Positions 7,550 through 17,530 are shown, numbered from the stretch's first letter. The stretch is DNA of 64,000 bases from Kibdelosporangium aridum (GCF_900176515.1 NZ_FWXV01000001.1:992001-1056000), one strand, 5' to 3'. Translations and numbers: made by a program. Notes: a model not told the origin generated them from the sequence alone.

Positions 7550-10009
7550 TTACTGCACGGCGACCGTGTCCGCCGGGCGAGTCCGCAGCGCGACCCACGC
7601 CGGGATCATGGTCGCGGTCATCGTCAGCAGTCCGGCAGCCGCCGAAACCGCCAAATAGATCCAAATCGGACCGTACGGTACGACGGAGTCCAAGGCGGCC
7701 AGGCTGAACGGCACCAGTGTTCCCGCGGAGACGATCGTGCCGAGGATCAGACCGGCGAGGGTGATCGCCGCGCCTTCCACGCCGACCATCCGCAGCACCT
7801 GGCCACGACGTGCGCCGGAGAGCCGCAGCAGGCCGAATTCCCTGCGGCGGTCGGAGGTCTCCACCACCAGGGTGTTGATCACCGAGATCGCCGTGTACAG
7901 GATGATCATCCCGGCCAGCAGGTAGTTGATCATCGCCTGGGTCTCCAGGTCGGCCGCGTAGGCCTCGGTCAGTGTCGAGCGGTCGGCGAGCCTGTCGTTC
8001 GGGAACCGGGCGGCGACCGCGGAAGTGTCGCCGGAAACCATGATCTGCCTGGCCACGCCCGCGGACGTGTGCTGGGCGAGCGTGGCCGCGGGCGACAGCG
8101 CGATCTCGTAGCCCTGGCGGGGTTTGATCAACGCGACGACCGTGACCCGGCTCGTCTGACCGTCGCCGTAGCGCATGGTGAGCTTGTCGCCGACGCCCAG
8201 TCCCATTGACGCGGCGTGGTCCGCAGGCAATGCGATGGTGTCACCGGACAAGTCCTTCAACGCCCCGGAGACGACCGGCACCGCCGTCAACGAGGCGCCC
8301 GACGCGGTGATGCCCTGCAGTTCCAAGCCCTCGTCGCTGAGTTCCGGGTCGTACGGGCTTTCGATGAAACCCATGCTGGTGACCCATTCCGATGCCGCCG
8401 TGACGCCGGGCAGTGACCGGACCGTGTCGACGACGTCGGGGGAGAAGCCGCCGGTTGCGGAGACCAGTACCGCGTCGGCACGCAGGTCCTGGGTGTACGC
8501 GCGCTGCGCCGACTCGGCAGAGGTTGTCTGGGTGTAGATCTGCGCGAACGCGAAACCCGACGCGAGCATCACGGGCGCCACAGCGGACGCGAGCTTCACG
8601 GCACGCATACGAGTGTTGTTGGCCGCCAAGGAGCCTGGGACCTTCGTCAACGCGCGGATCGGCAGGCGCAGCAACGCCATCACAGCCTTGGTGGCGCCGG
8701 GCGCGAGCAGCGTGAACCCGATGGCCCAGCAGAGCACGGCCGGACCTGCGGTGGACGCGGCGATCGGGCCGGACATCGCCGTCACCGACACGATGCCCAA
8801 GGCCACGCCACCGCCGCACGAGATGATCGCGAAGATCAGCCGGGCCGGCGTGAGCCACTTGCGCTGCAGCGCGGCCTCGGCGAGGGCTTCGGTCGGGCGA
8901 GTGCGGGACGCGCGGCGCGCTCCGGCGAGTGCGGCGATCAATCCGGCGAGCAGTGCCGTGCCCACACCGACGATCGAAGGGATCCAGCCCTGGTGGAACT
9001 GCACGACCGGGCTGGCCACGCCGTACTCGGCCAGCCGCTCGAACAGCAACTCGCCGACCAGCGCACCGGGGAACCAGGCGGCCAGGGTGGCCAGCACCGA
9101 CACCACCAGCGCTTCCATGAAGATCATCCGGCGGATCTGGCCAGGGGTGGTGCCGATCGCCCGCAGCAGGGCGATCTCCCGCTTGCGCTGCTGCACGGAC
9201 ACACTGAACGTACTGGCCACGACCAGCATCGACACCATCACCGCGAACCCGCCGAACACTGCGGAAAGGGTGATCAGCATTTCGCTCTGCTCTGCGGCCT
9301 TCGGGTACTCCGCCACGCCCCGCTCATCACCGGTCAGCACGGTCACCGTGGTCCCGAGAGCTTCCTCCAGGCGCACACCCAGGGCCGACGTGTCCGTGCC
9401 GGGTGCTGCCACGACCCCGAGGGCCATCAACTTGCCGAGTCGCTGTGCGTCCGAGTCCGCGAAATAGACGACCGGCTGACCGGACGTCCCGGACACCGTG
9501 AACGGCGTGATCTTGCCGCGGACTGAGATGTCCACACGGGAGCCGGCCTGCGCGCCCGAACTCGCGGGCACGACGACCTGTCCTTGCCGCGGAGCGGCGC
9601 CGTCCAGCCCGGCGAGCGAGGCCGATGCCCAGTTGTGGCCGGTCGTCGACGCCCCCGCCAACGAGACCGGGAACGCGACGTCCTGGACGACCCGGGCGAC
9701 CCCGGCAACCGCCGACGCCTTGGCGGCGACGCTCGCGTCCACCGGGATGTCCTCGGTGAGCATCGAGTACTCGTAGTCGACGTCACCGTCCTCATCGGGC
9801 ACATCATCGGTGGCCAACCTGATCGACCGGTCGGCGATGATCACCGCGTCCGCGCCGGCGAGCCGCTGCGGCGGGATCGCGGTCCGGATGCCGGTCTCCA
9901 TCAGGCCGCCACATGCCATCACGATCGCCGCGCCGAAGAACAACGCGATGAAGGTGGCGACGAATCCTCCCTTGCGGTAACGCAGTGTTCGTAACGTCAA
10001 GCGCAGCAT
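7550..10009 (-). CDS. FtsX/MacB-type ABC transporter permease without adjacent ATPase
   Basis: 819 residues. An N-terminal membrane segment (about 15-38) and a large extracytoplasmic domain are followed by an FtsX core of three helices (about 250-370), more helices, a second extracytoplasmic domain and a C-terminal FtsX core (about 690-805). Such double-FtsX proteins are permeases of lipoprotein- or peptide-exporting ABC systems and need a separate ATPase. None is encoded beside it: upstream is a divergent region leading to fabG, downstream a propeller protein. The ATPase must be elsewhere or lost. Confidence 0.85.
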   Translation of the reverse strand: MLRLTLRTLRYRKGGFVATFIALFFGAAIVMACGGLMETGIRTAIPPQRLAGADAVIIADRSIRLATDDVPDEDGDVDYEYSMLTEDIPVDASVAAKASAVAGVARVVQDVAFPVSLAGASTTGHNWASASLAGLDGAAPRQGQVVVPASSGAQAGSRVDISVRGKITPFTVSGTSGQPVVYFADSDAQRLGKLMALGVVAAPGTDTSALGVRLEEALGTTVTVLTGDERGVAEYPKAAEQSEMLITLSAVFGGFAVMVSMLVVASTFSVSVQQRKREIALLRAIGTTPGQIRRMIFMEALVVSVLATLAAWFPGALVGELLFERLAEYGVASPVVQFHQGWIPSIVGVGTALLAGLIAALAGARRASRTRPTEALAEAALQRKWLTPARLIFAIISCGGGVALGIVSVTAMSGPIAASTAGPAVLCWAIGFTLLAPGATKAVMALLRLPIRALTKVPGSLAANNTRMRAVKLASAVAPVMLASGFAFAQIYTQTTSAESAQRAYTQDLRADAVLVSATGGFSPDVVDTVRSLPGVTAASEWVTSMGFIESPYDPELSDEGLELQGITASGASLTAVPVVSGALKDLSGDTIALPADHAASMGLGVGDKLTMRYGDGQTSRVTVVALIKPRQGYEIALSPAATLAQHTSAGVARQIMVSGDTSAVAARFPNDRLADRSTLTEAYAADLETQAMINYLLAGMIILYTAISVINTLVVETSDRRREFGLLRLSGARRGQVLRMVGVEGAAITLAGLILGTIVSAGTLVPFSLAALDSVVPYGPIWIYLAVSAAAGLLTMTATMIPAWVALRTRPADTVAVQ

Positions 10010-10103
10010 GATCGGTCCGTCCCCAATTTCTCAGCCGATTGTTTGTGGCTCGACGCTATTGCTGCGGACCGTGCCCGACCCATGGTGCAGAACTGACGAT
10101 TCC

Positions 10104-10123
10104 TGGTGGGGTTAGCCCCACCA
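10104..10123. promoter_or_regulatory. Perfect 20-bp palindrome between ftsX-like gene and fabG
   Basis: TGGTGGGGTTAGCCCCACCA is an 8-bp perfect inverted repeat around TTAG. It lies 95 nt upstream of the FtsX-like start and 88 nt upstream of fabG. It is not followed by T residues, so an operator is more likely than a terminator. The binding protein is unknown. Confidence 0.55.
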
Positions 10124-10211
10124 CAAGTGCCGGAGGGGGATAGGTCGGACCAGCTAGTAGGCCGCTAGCCTGTGGCGCGAGCAAGCGTCGGGGCATCTCG
10201 AGGAGTTGAGG

Positions 10212-10916
10212 GTGGCACGGTCGGTTTTGGTCACAGGTGGTAACCGCGGTATCGGTCTGGCGATCGCCAGGGCATTCGCGGACCAGGGCGACAATGTCGC
10301 GGTCACGCACCGCGGCTCGGAAACGCCGGAGGGATTGCTCGGCGTCAAATGCGATGTGACCGACGCCGAACAGGTCGAGGCCGCGTTCACCGAGATCGAG
10401 GACAAGCAGGGCCCGGTCGAGATCCTGGTGTCCAACGCGGGCATCACCGACGACACCCTGTTGCTGCGGATGTCCGAGGAGCAGTTCAGCCGCGTCCTGG
10501 ACGCCAACCTGACCGGCGCGTTCCGGGTCACCAAGCGCGCCACCCGGGGCATGCTGCGCAAGCGCTGGGGACGCCTGATCTTCATCTCGTCCGTCGTCGG
10601 CCTGACCGGCAGCGCGGGCCAGGCGAACTACGCGGCGAGCAAGGCCGGTCTCGTCGGCTTCTCCCGCTCGCTCGCTCGTGAGCTGGGCAGCCGCAACATC
10701 ACGTCGAACGTGATCACACCGGGCTTCGTGGCCACCGAGATGACCGCCGTGTTGCCGGAGGAGCGCAAGCAGGAGATCCTCGGCCAGGTTCCGCTTGGCC
10801 GGTACGCCGACACCTCGGAGATCGCCTCCGCCGTCACGTTCCTCGCCTCGGACGCCGCCGCGTACATCACCGGCGCCGTGCTGCCGGTCGACGGCGGCCT
10901 CGGCATGGGCCACTGA
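10212..10916 (+). CDS. fabG: 3-oxoacyl-ACP reductase FabG (MabA-like)
   Basis: 234 residues from the GTG at 10212, which has GAGGAG about 7 nt upstream; a TTG at 10206 would overlap that site. Short-chain dehydrogenase with cofactor motif TGGNRGIG, catalytic Ser in SSVVG and Tyr-x3-Lys in NYAASKAG. The sequence closely tracks mycobacterial MabA ([44 protein letters not shown]). It performs the NADPH-dependent keto reduction in type II fatty-acid elongation. inhA follows 22 nt later, the conserved actinobacterial pair. Confidence 0.93.
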   Translation: MARSVLVTGGNRGIGLAIARAFADQGDNVAVTHRGSETPEGLLGVKCDVTDAEQVEAAFTEIEDKQGPVEILVSNAGITDDTLLLRMSEEQFSRVLDANLTGAFRVTKRATRGMLRKRWGRLIFISSVVGLTGSAGQANYAASKAGLVGFSRSLARELGSRNITSNVITPGFVATEMTAVLPEERKQEILGQVPLGRYADTSEIASAVTFLASDAAAYITGAVLPVDGGLGMGH

Positions 10917-10938
10917 AACACAAGGGAGAGAAGAACAA

Positions 10939-11706
10939 GTGACCGGTTTGCTCGAAGGCAAGCGGCTGCTGATCACGGGCGTGATCACGGACGCCTCCAT
11001 CGCGTTCCACGTGGCCCGTATCGCGCAGGAGCAGGGCGCCGAGGTGGTGCTCACCGGGTTCGGCAGGCTCAGCCTGGTCGAGCGGATCGCCAAGCGGCTG
11101 CCCAAGCCCGCGCCGGTGATCGAACTGGACGTGACCAATCAGGAACACCTGGACTCGTTGGCGGGCAAGGTGTCCGAGCACGTCGACGGCCTCGACGGCG
11201 TGGTCCACTCGATCGCGTTCGCGCCCGCGTCGTGCCTGGGCAACCCGTTCCTGGAGGCGCCGTGGGAGGACGTGTCCACGGCCGTGCAGGTGTCGGCTTA
11301 CTCGTTCATGTCACTGGCCAAAGCCGTGCTGCCGCTGCTGTCCGAGGGCTCCTCGATCGTGGGCATGGACTTCGACGCCCGTCAGGCGTGGCCCGCGTAC
11401 AACTGGATGGGCGTTGCCAAGGCGGGTCTTGAGTCCGTGACCCGCTACCTGGCCCGTGAACTCGGTCCGCAGCACGTCCGGGTGAACCTGGTCGCCGCTG
11501 GCCCGGTCCGCACGATGGCCGCCAAGTCGATCCCGGGCTTCAAGGACCTGGAAGACCAGTGGACCACGCGCGCGCCGCTGGGCTGGAAACTCGACGACGC
11601 CGAGCCGGTCGGCAAGTCCGTCTGTGCCCTGCTTTCCGACTGGTTGCCTGCCACGACTGGCTCGATGGTCATGGTTGACGGAGGATTCCACGCTGTAGGG
11701 ATGTGA
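10939..11706 (+). CDS. inhA: Enoyl-ACP reductase InhA/FabI
   Basis: 255 residues from the GTG at 10939, with GGGAGAG about 8 nt upstream; an open frame further upstream overlaps fabG and is not coding. Motifs include [21 protein letters not shown] for NADH binding, HSIAFAP, and Tyr-x6-Lys in [10 protein letters not shown], the InhA/FabI active site. It carries out the NADH-dependent last reduction of the FAS-II cycle. It is shorter than M. tuberculosis InhA (269) but aligns through the C-terminal [10 protein letters not shown]. Confidence 0.94.
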   Translation: MTGLLEGKRLLITGVITDASIAFHVARIAQEQGAEVVLTGFGRLSLVERIAKRLPKPAPVIELDVTNQEHLDSLAGKVSEHVDGLDGVVHSIAFAPASCLGNPFLEAPWEDVSTAVQVSAYSFMSLAKAVLPLLSEGSSIVGMDFDARQAWPAYNWMGVAKAGLESVTRYLARELGPQHVRVNLVAAGPVRTMAAKSIPGFKDLEDQWTTRAPLGWKLDDAEPVGKSVCALLSDWLPATTGSMVMVDGGFHAVGM

Positions 11707-11743
11707 TCTGGCTGGGATGTGACGTCATCGCCCGGGAGGACGC

Positions 11744-13315
11744 ATGTTAGGGCTTGAGCTTGTCGTCATTCTCGGGGTCACGGTTCTGACCTGCAGTGTC
11801 GCGGCGCGGCGGCTTCGAGTCGCCGCGCCCGTGCTGCTTCTGGGCATCGGCACGGCGCTGGGCTTCATCCCGCTGCTGCGCGAGGTGGAGCTGCCGTCCG
11901 AGGTGATGTTGCTGCTCTTCCTGCCCGCGCTGCTGTACTGGGAGAGCCTGACGACCTCGCTGCGGGAGATCCGGCGCTACGTCCGTGTGGTCATCCTGAC
12001 GAGCACGTTGCTCGTGATCGCCACGGCTGCCGGTGTGGCCGCCGTCGCGCACGCCATGGGGATGGACTGGGGCCCGGCATGGGTCTTGGGCGCGGCGCTC
12101 GCACCGACGGACGCCACTGTGGTCGGTGTGTTCGCACGTGGCTTGCCCGCCCGCAGCATGACGTTGCTGCGCGCCGAGAGCCTGATCAACGACGGCACCG
12201 CGCTGGTGATCTTCGGCGTGGCGGTGAGTGTCACCGCGGGCGGCGAAACGTTCAGTTTCGGCAACGTGTCCTGGCTGTTCGTGCTGTCGTTCGGCGGTGG
12301 CGCGCTGGCCGGTGTGATCACCGCGTGGCTGACGGTCCAAGGGCGCAAGCTGTTGGACAACCCGTTGCACGAGAACACTTTGAGCGTGCTGACGCCGTTC
12401 GTCGCGTTCCTGCTCGCCGAAGTGGTGCACGCGTCCGGCGTGCTCGCAGTTGTCGTGTGCGGACTGATCCTCAGCCAGGTCGGGCCGCGCCTGATCCACG
12501 CGGACACCCGCACCCAGAGTTCGGCTTTCTGGAGTTTGTCGACGTTCCTGCTCAACGGTTCGCTGTTCGTGCTCGTCGGGTTGCAGGCGAACATGGCTGT
12601 GCGCGAGCTCAACTCGACCGGTGTGCTCAGCGGACTGGCGTTGGTCGGCTTGATCTCCGTCGCCGTGATCGGCGTGCGAATGCTGTGGATGTTCACGACG
12701 CCGTATCTGATCCGGGCCATCGACCGGCGGCCACAGCAACGAGAGCTCAGAGCGAGCGCGAGGAGTCGCCTGGTCAACTCGCTGTGCGGGTTCCGTGGAG
12801 CGGTGTCGATGGCGGCGGCGTTGGCGGTGCCGGAGACGATGGCGGGTCGTGACTTGATCGTTTTCGTCACGGCTGGTGTCATCACCGTCACGCTCGTCGT
12901 GCAGGCCCTGCTGCTGGTACCCGTGGTGCGCTGGGCGAACCTGCCGCCGGACACCCAGTTCGACGAGGAGCGGGCGATGGCGATCCTGACGTCGGCCGAA
13001 GCTGCCTTCGAGGCCATGCCGAAGATCGCCGCCGAGCTCGGCACCGATCCGTTGATCATCGAACGGACTCGGCGCGAGTACGAGAAGCGGCTGAAGCTGC
13101 TGCGCCAGGGCGACACGCAGGACGACGAAGACCACCCGTACCGGCGGCTGGAGAACGACTACCAGGCGCTGCGGCTTGCGATGATCGCGCACAAGCGCTC
13201 GACCATCGTGCGGCTGCGCGACGAGCGCCTGATCGACGACTCCGTGCTGCGCAACATCCAGACCCAGCTCGATCTGGAGGAGATCAGGCTGTCCCGGCGG
13301 CAAGCGCTCGACTGA
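11744..13315 (+). CDS. CPA1-family Na+/H+ antiporter
   Basis: 523 residues with about 12 membrane segments over residues 1-400, then a soluble, charged C-terminal tail (about 405-523) with coiled-coil character. The transport motif is present: LAPTDATVV and [15 protein letters not shown] contain the Asp pair of bacterial NhaP/YjcE antiporters. It should exchange external protons for cytosolic Na+ or K+. The ATG at 11744 follows GGGAGGA. It lies between inhA and hemH, which are adjacent in mycobacteria, and is co-oriented with both. Confidence 0.88.
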   Translation: MLGLELVVILGVTVLTCSVAARRLRVAAPVLLLGIGTALGFIPLLREVELPSEVMLLLFLPALLYWESLTTSLREIRRYVRVVILTSTLLVIATAAGVAAVAHAMGMDWGPAWVLGAALAPTDATVVGVFARGLPARSMTLLRAESLINDGTALVIFGVAVSVTAGGETFSFGNVSWLFVLSFGGGALAGVITAWLTVQGRKLLDNPLHENTLSVLTPFVAFLLAEVVHASGVLAVVVCGLILSQVGPRLIHADTRTQSSAFWSLSTFLLNGSLFVLVGLQANMAVRELNSTGVLSGLALVGLISVAVIGVRMLWMFTTPYLIRAIDRRPQQRELRASARSRLVNSLCGFRGAVSMAAALAVPETMAGRDLIVFVTAGVITVTLVVQALLLVPVVRWANLPPDTQFDEERAMAILTSAEAAFEAMPKIAAELGTDPLIIERTRREYEKRLKLLRQGDTQDDEDHPYRRLENDYQALRLAMIAHKRSTIVRLRDERLIDDSVLRNIQTQLDLEEIRLSRRQALD

Positions 13316-13326
13316 CAAGGGGCAGG

Positions 13327-14388
13327 ATGGAGGGCGTGAGTTTCGACGCGCTGTTGTGGCTGTCGTTCGGCGGACCGGAAGGCCCTGCCGACGTCCGGCC
13401 ATTCCTGGAGAACGTGACGCGAGGCCGGGGCGTGCCGCCGGAGCGGCTCGACGAGGTGGAGCAGCACTACCAGCACTTCGGCGGGGTCTCGCCGATCAAC
13501 CGGCTCAACCGCGAGGCGATCGCCGCGGTCGAGGCCGAGCTGGCCGGGCAGGGCGTGAAGCTGCCGGTGTACTTCGGCAACCGCAACTGGCACCCGATGG
13601 CCGAGGACACCCTCGGCAAGATGCTCGCCGACGGCGTCCAGCGCGCCCTGGTCTTCCCGACCAGCGCGTACGGCGGGTACTCGGCGTGCCGTCAGTACGA
13701 CGAGGACATCGAACGCGCCCGTGCCGCGGTCGGCGCAGCATCGGATGAACAGCAAGCCCCGGAACTGGTGAAGCTGCGGCAGTTCTTCGACCACCCGCTG
13801 TTCATCGACTCCTTCGCCGACGCCACCCGGCAGGCATTAGCGTCCTTGCCCGACGGCGCCCGGCTCGTGTTCACCGCGCATTCGGTGCCGGTGTCGGCCG
13901 ACAAGGCCGCGGGCCCGCCGTCGGAGGGCGGCGGCCGGTACTCCAAGCAGGTCGCCGAGGCGTCCAGGCTGGTCGCCGAGGCCGTCGGGGTGGCGGAGTA
14001 CGACGTGGTGTGGCAGTCGCGGTCCGGCCCGCCGCAGATCCCGTGGCTGGACCCGGACATCGTCGACCACATCGAAGCGCTGCACGAGCAAGGTGTCACG
14101 GCGGTCGCGGTGTGCCCGATCGGGTTCGTCAGCGACCACCTCGAGGTGATCTGGGACCTGGACAACGAAGCCGCCGAGAAGGCGGGGGAGCTGGGGATGG
14201 CCTTCGCCCGCGTGGCCACGCCCAACAGCGACCCGCGCTTCGCGCAGCTGGTTGTCGAGCTGGTCCGTGAGCACACCGAAGGCGTGACGCCCCGCAAGTT
14301 GTCCGACTTCACCGCGGCCGGGTGCACGGTCAACGGCGCGCCGTGTGCACCGCTGTGCTGCGAGCCGGTCAAGCGTCCAGCCCGCTGA
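13327..14388 (+). CDS. hemH: Ferrochelatase (coproporphyrin ferrochelatase type)
   Basis: 353 residues (or 350 from the GTG at 13336). Signatures are [34 protein letters not shown] and the catalytic His in FTAHSVPVS. The C-terminus carries a cysteine cluster ([14 protein letters not shown]) typical of [2Fe-2S] actinobacterial enzymes. In Gram-positive bacteria this protein (also called CpfC) inserts iron into coproporphyrin III. It starts 11 nt after the antiporter stop. Its last 20 nt overlap the 3' end of the convergent hypothetical gene. Confidence 0.93.
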   Translation: MEGVSFDALLWLSFGGPEGPADVRPFLENVTRGRGVPPERLDEVEQHYQHFGGVSPINRLNREAIAAVEAELAGQGVKLPVYFGNRNWHPMAEDTLGKMLADGVQRALVFPTSAYGGYSACRQYDEDIERARAAVGAASDEQQAPELVKLRQFFDHPLFIDSFADATRQALASLPDGARLVFTAHSVPVSADKAAGPPSEGGGRYSKQVAEASRLVAEAVGVAEYDVVWQSRSGPPQIPWLDPDIVDHIEALHEQGVTAVAVCPIGFVSDHLEVIWDLDNEAAEKAGELGMAFARVATPNSDPRFAQLVVELVREHTEGVTPRKLSDFTAAGCTVNGAPCAPLCCEPVKRPAR

Positions 14389-14769
14389 CCGGCGTCTTGT
14401 CCAGGAACCAGTAGTAGCTCGACGAGTTGCCATGCCCGAGCAGAGCCCGCATGAACACCGGGCCTTCCTCGGGTTTGACCATGCGTCTTCGCGGTCGAAG
14501 CTCGCGCCTTCCTTCATGAAACGCCGCACGGTGTCGGCGCTGTCGTGGTCGAACACCGTCGCCGTCACGCCTTCCTCGGCGCTCCAGCGGAACTCGGCCA
14601 GCGGGCGGAGCGGCGCGCCTCGTTCACGGCCCCAAGTGCAGTAGACCACCCGGGTGGGGTTGTAGTCGGGCGGCAGGTTGCCGAGCCTCTTCGCGTCCCG
14701 GCCGTTGCCTTGGACCGACTCGGCTTTCTTGGCCTGTAGTGCCTGTTCGGCCTCGCTTGGCTGCCACAT
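14369..14769 (-). pseudogene. Conserved-looking hypothetical gene with an apparent frameshift
   Basis: From ATG 14769 the frame encodes MWQPSEAEQALQAKKAES and continues to about 14485 with strong GC3 codon bias. There the bias and sense move to another frame, which runs from 14482 (MVKPEEGPVFMRALLGHGNS) to a TGA at 14369-14371 (ending [11 protein letters not shown]). The uninterrupted frame would instead run backward through hemH, which is implausible. A single missing base at about 14483-14487 would join the parts into a protein of about 132 residues. This may be a real mutation or a sequencing error. No function is recognised. Confidence 0.6.
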
Positions 14770-14817
14770 CGGGCCACCGTAACCCCGGGGTCTGACGTTT
14801 CGCTCCGGTTACCGCTC

Positions 14818-14846
14818 TTGACCGCCACCTGCTGGGTGACTACCGT
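14818..14846 (+). promoter_or_regulatory. Putative promoter of the carbohydrate operon
   Basis: TTGACC (14818-14823), a 17-nt spacer and TACCGT (14841-14846) form a good sigma-70-type promoter. It lies about 58 nt upstream of the ROK regulator start and reads into the six-gene operon. Confidence 0.45.
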
Positions 14847-14850
14847 CACC
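14835..14850. promoter_or_regulatory. Candidate ROK operator over the -10 box
   Basis: GGTGAC-TACC-GTCACC is a perfect 6-bp inverted repeat centred on the putative -10 element. A second inverted repeat, TCTGG-N7-CCAGA, lies just downstream at 14859-14875. Both would be well placed for autorepression by the adjacent ROK regulator. Confidence 0.45.
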
Positions 14851-14903
14851 AGAAATCGTCTGGGAAGTTACCAGATTAATTAGAGCCTAAACCGGGAGCC
14901 GAG

Positions 14904-16166
14904 TTGAGAGCCGGGAGTCCGCGGCTACTGCGCGAGATCAACGATCGCGCGGCCATCGACGCGCTGCTGCGCGACGGCCCGCTGACGCGATCCGAGCTGG
15001 AGTACGCGATCGGCCTGTCCAAACCGGCCACCGCGCAACTGCTTGCCCGCCTTGAGGAAGAGGGCGTCGTGGTGCGCGAAGGCCTGCGTGGCGGCGGCCG
15101 GGGCCCGCGAGCTCAGCTGTGGGCGGTGAAGGGCGCGGTCGCGCACGTCGCGGCGATCGACCTGACGCCACGTGGTGTGGACATCGCGATCGCCGACATC
15201 TCCGGCGCGGTGCTGACCGAGTACCGGCAAGCCGTCCCGCCAAGAGGGACAGCCGACGAGGTGCTGACGAACTTCCGGCACGCCACGGCCGCGGCGTGCG
15301 AGGCAGCCGGGTTGACGCTCAAGGACTTGCGGCACGTCGTGGTCGGCACGCCGGGTGCGATCAACCCGCGCACCGGGCACCTGTGGTTCGCCCCGCACCT
15401 GCCCGGCTGGGAAGGCTTCGACATGCCCGGCCGGATCAGCACCGAACTCGGCGTCCCGGTCACCATCGAGAACGACGTCAACCTGGTGGCGCTGGAGGAG
15501 ATGATCGCCGGGCAGGCGACCGCGGCGCGCAGCTTCGTGATGGTGTGGCTGGATCACGGCATCGGTGGCGCGATCGTCGTCGACCGCAAGCTCCTGCGCG
15601 GCGCGACCGGTGGTGCGGGCGAGATCGACTGGATGCACGTGCCGGACCGCGCGTCCGCCGACACCGGGATTCCCGCGACGGGAACGAGGTTCGGCGATCT
15701 GGTCAGCTCACCGAACGTGGTGAAGCTGGCCAAGGCGTACGGGATCGCCGCACGCAACGGCTGGACAGCCGTGACCAAGGCCGTCGGGATGATGGCCGAG
15801 AAAGAGACTTCCGAACAGCAGCAAGGGGAGCAGTTCCTGACCGACCTGGCGCGCCGGGTCGCCACCGGAGTAGCCGGCGTGGTCAGTGTGGTGGACCCGG
15901 AACTGGTGCTGCTGTGCGGGAAGACCGGCCTGGCTGGCGGGGAGACGCTGTGCCGGTTGATCAGTGCCGAGTTGCGGGACATGGTCGTGCCCCGCACTCC
16001 GGTGGCGTTCAGCGCTCTCGCCGGCAATGCCGTGCGGGCGGGCGCGTTGCACTCCGCCCTCGCCGTGGTCCGTGAGCAGGTTTTCGGGCTGACCGGCGAC
16101 ATTACCGAACCATCTCGCCGGCTGGACGCCAGTGGCGATGGCGACGGCGTCCAAATAGTTACCTAG
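14904..16166 (+). CDS. ROK-family transcriptional regulator
   Basis: 420 residues from a TTG with GGGAG about 6 nt upstream. An N-terminal winged helix (about 15-65, LTRSELEYAIGLSKPATAQLLARL) precedes a sugar-kinase-like ROK domain (about 75-400). The usual zinc motif CxCGxxGCxE after the GEI segment is absent; the sequence reads GEIDWMHVPDRASADT. It is therefore an atypical member, likely a sugar-sensing repressor without kinase activity. It is the first gene of the operon, 16 nt before the binding protein, and probably controls it. Confidence 0.85.
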   Translation: MRAGSPRLLREINDRAAIDALLRDGPLTRSELEYAIGLSKPATAQLLARLEEEGVVVREGLRGGGRGPRAQLWAVKGAVAHVAAIDLTPRGVDIAIADISGAVLTEYRQAVPPRGTADEVLTNFRHATAAACEAAGLTLKDLRHVVVGTPGAINPRTGHLWFAPHLPGWEGFDMPGRISTELGVPVTIENDVNLVALEEMIAGQATAARSFVMVWLDHGIGGAIVVDRKLLRGATGGAGEIDWMHVPDRASADTGIPATGTRFGDLVSSPNVVKLAKAYGIAARNGWTAVTKAVGMMAEKETSEQQQGEQFLTDLARRVATGVAGVVSVVDPELVLLCGKTGLAGGETLCRLISAELRDMVVPRTPVAFSALAGNAVRAGALHSALAVVREQVFGLTGDITEPSRRLDASGDGDGVQIVT

Positions 16167-16182
16167 GTCCCCAGGAGGGCAA

Positions 16183-17523
16183 ATGCGCAAGGCCCCCATG
16201 CGAGTGGTGCTGGCTTCGGCGGCGTTACTCGTCGCGTCGTGTTCCGGTGCGGCAGGCGGTGGTGGCGGTGGCGGCGAGCCAGGAGCCGCGCCCGCGGCGG
16301 ACGCGAACCTGACGCTCGTGGTCTACAGCAAGTTCACCGACCGGGAGGAGAAGGCGGTCACCGCGGCCCTCCAGTCGTTCAACAAGAAGTTCCCGAACAT
16401 CAAGATCGACCACCGGGGCAACCAGGACGACGACAAGCTGACCCAGTCGATCCAGAGCGGCTCACCGCCCGACGTGGCGATCTCGTTCTTCTCCGACAAC
16501 CTGGGCAACTGGTGCCACAGCGGGGCTTTCCAGGACATGAACCCGTACGTCCAGCGGGACAAGGTCGACCTGAACGTGCTGCCCAAGCAGGTCCGGGACT
16601 ACACCGAGTACAACGGCAAGCGGTGCTCGATGCCGTTCCTGGCCGACGTGTACGGCTTCTACTACAACAAGGATCTGCTGGCGCAGGCCGGATACACCGC
16701 ACCGCCGAAGACCACCACCGAACTGCTCGAGTACGCCAAGAAGACCACCAAGTTCGCGGCGGACGGCTCGATCGAGGTGGCCGGCTTCATCCCGTCGATG
16801 CCGTTCTACGCCAACGAAGCGCAGATCTGGGCGCCGATGTGGGGCGCGAAGTACCTCAGCGGCCCGGACGGCAAGTCCAACATGGCTGGCAGTGCCGAGT
16901 GGAAGGAGCTGTTCGACTTCCAGAAGCAGCTGGTGGACTTCTACGGCCGCGACAAGCTGGAGCGGTTCAAGGCAGGCCTCGGTGACCAGTACTCGCCGGA
17001 CAACGCCTTCCACAAGGGCAAGATCGCGATGATGTTCGACGGTGAGTACCGCAACGCGTTCCTCGCCGACACCGCGCCGGACATCAAGTACGGCACCGCG
17101 CCGCCGCCCGTGTCGCCGAACCGCCTCGACGCGTACGGCGGCGGGTACTCCACCGGCACGATCATCGGCATTCCCAAGGGCGTCAAGAACCCCGGCGCGT
17201 CATGGGAACTGATCAAGCACGTCACGCTGGACACCGACACCCTGGTCGAGCTGTCCAACCAGATCAAGAACCTGCCGAGCACCACGGACTCGCTCAAGTC
17301 GCCGAACCTGAAGGTCAACGAGCAGTTCAAGACGTTCCTCGACATGTACGGCAGCGGCAAGCTGCAGTCCAACCCGGCATCGCCGGTCAACGCGGCAGCG
17401 ATCAAGATCGTCAACGACTTCGCCTCACGGTGGATCGCCGGTCAGGAGCCCGACCTGGCCGCCGGTCTGGCGAAGGTCGACGCGCAGATCAACGACGAGC
17501 TGGCACAGAAGCTGGGCAAGTAG
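16183..17523 (+). CDS. ABC transporter sugar-binding lipoprotein (CUT1 family)
   Basis: 446 residues. A signal peptide ends at a lipobox cysteine (LLVASC), followed by a Gly-rich linker and a periplasmic-binding-protein type 2 domain (LTLVVYSKFTDREEKAVTAAL ... PFLADVYGFYYNKDLLAQAG). It delivers a carbohydrate to the two downstream permeases. Neighbouring GH4 and NagK-like genes suggest a beta-linked disaccharide or amino sugar; the substrate is inferred. An AGGAGGG ribosome site precedes the ATG. Confidence 0.88.
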   Translation: MRKAPMRVVLASAALLVASCSGAAGGGGGGGEPGAAPAADANLTLVVYSKFTDREEKAVTAALQSFNKKFPNIKIDHRGNQDDDKLTQSIQSGSPPDVAISFFSDNLGNWCHSGAFQDMNPYVQRDKVDLNVLPKQVRDYTEYNGKRCSMPFLADVYGFYYNKDLLAQAGYTAPPKTTTELLEYAKKTTKFAADGSIEVAGFIPSMPFYANEAQIWAPMWGAKYLSGPDGKSNMAGSAEWKELFDFQKQLVDFYGRDKLERFKAGLGDQYSPDNAFHKGKIAMMFDGEYRNAFLADTAPDIKYGTAPPPVSPNRLDAYGGGYSTGTIIGIPKGVKNPGASWELIKHVTLDTDTLVELSNQIKNLPSTTDSLKSPNLKVNEQFKTFLDMYGSGKLQSNPASPVNAAAIKIVNDFASRWIAGQEPDLAAGLAKVDAQINDELAQKLGK

Positions 17524-17530
17524 TCTCAAG

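Noticed and set aside
11747-13402. A 551-codon minus-strand open frame
   Set aside because: Shadow of the antiporter gene, whose membrane segments and motifs are unambiguous.
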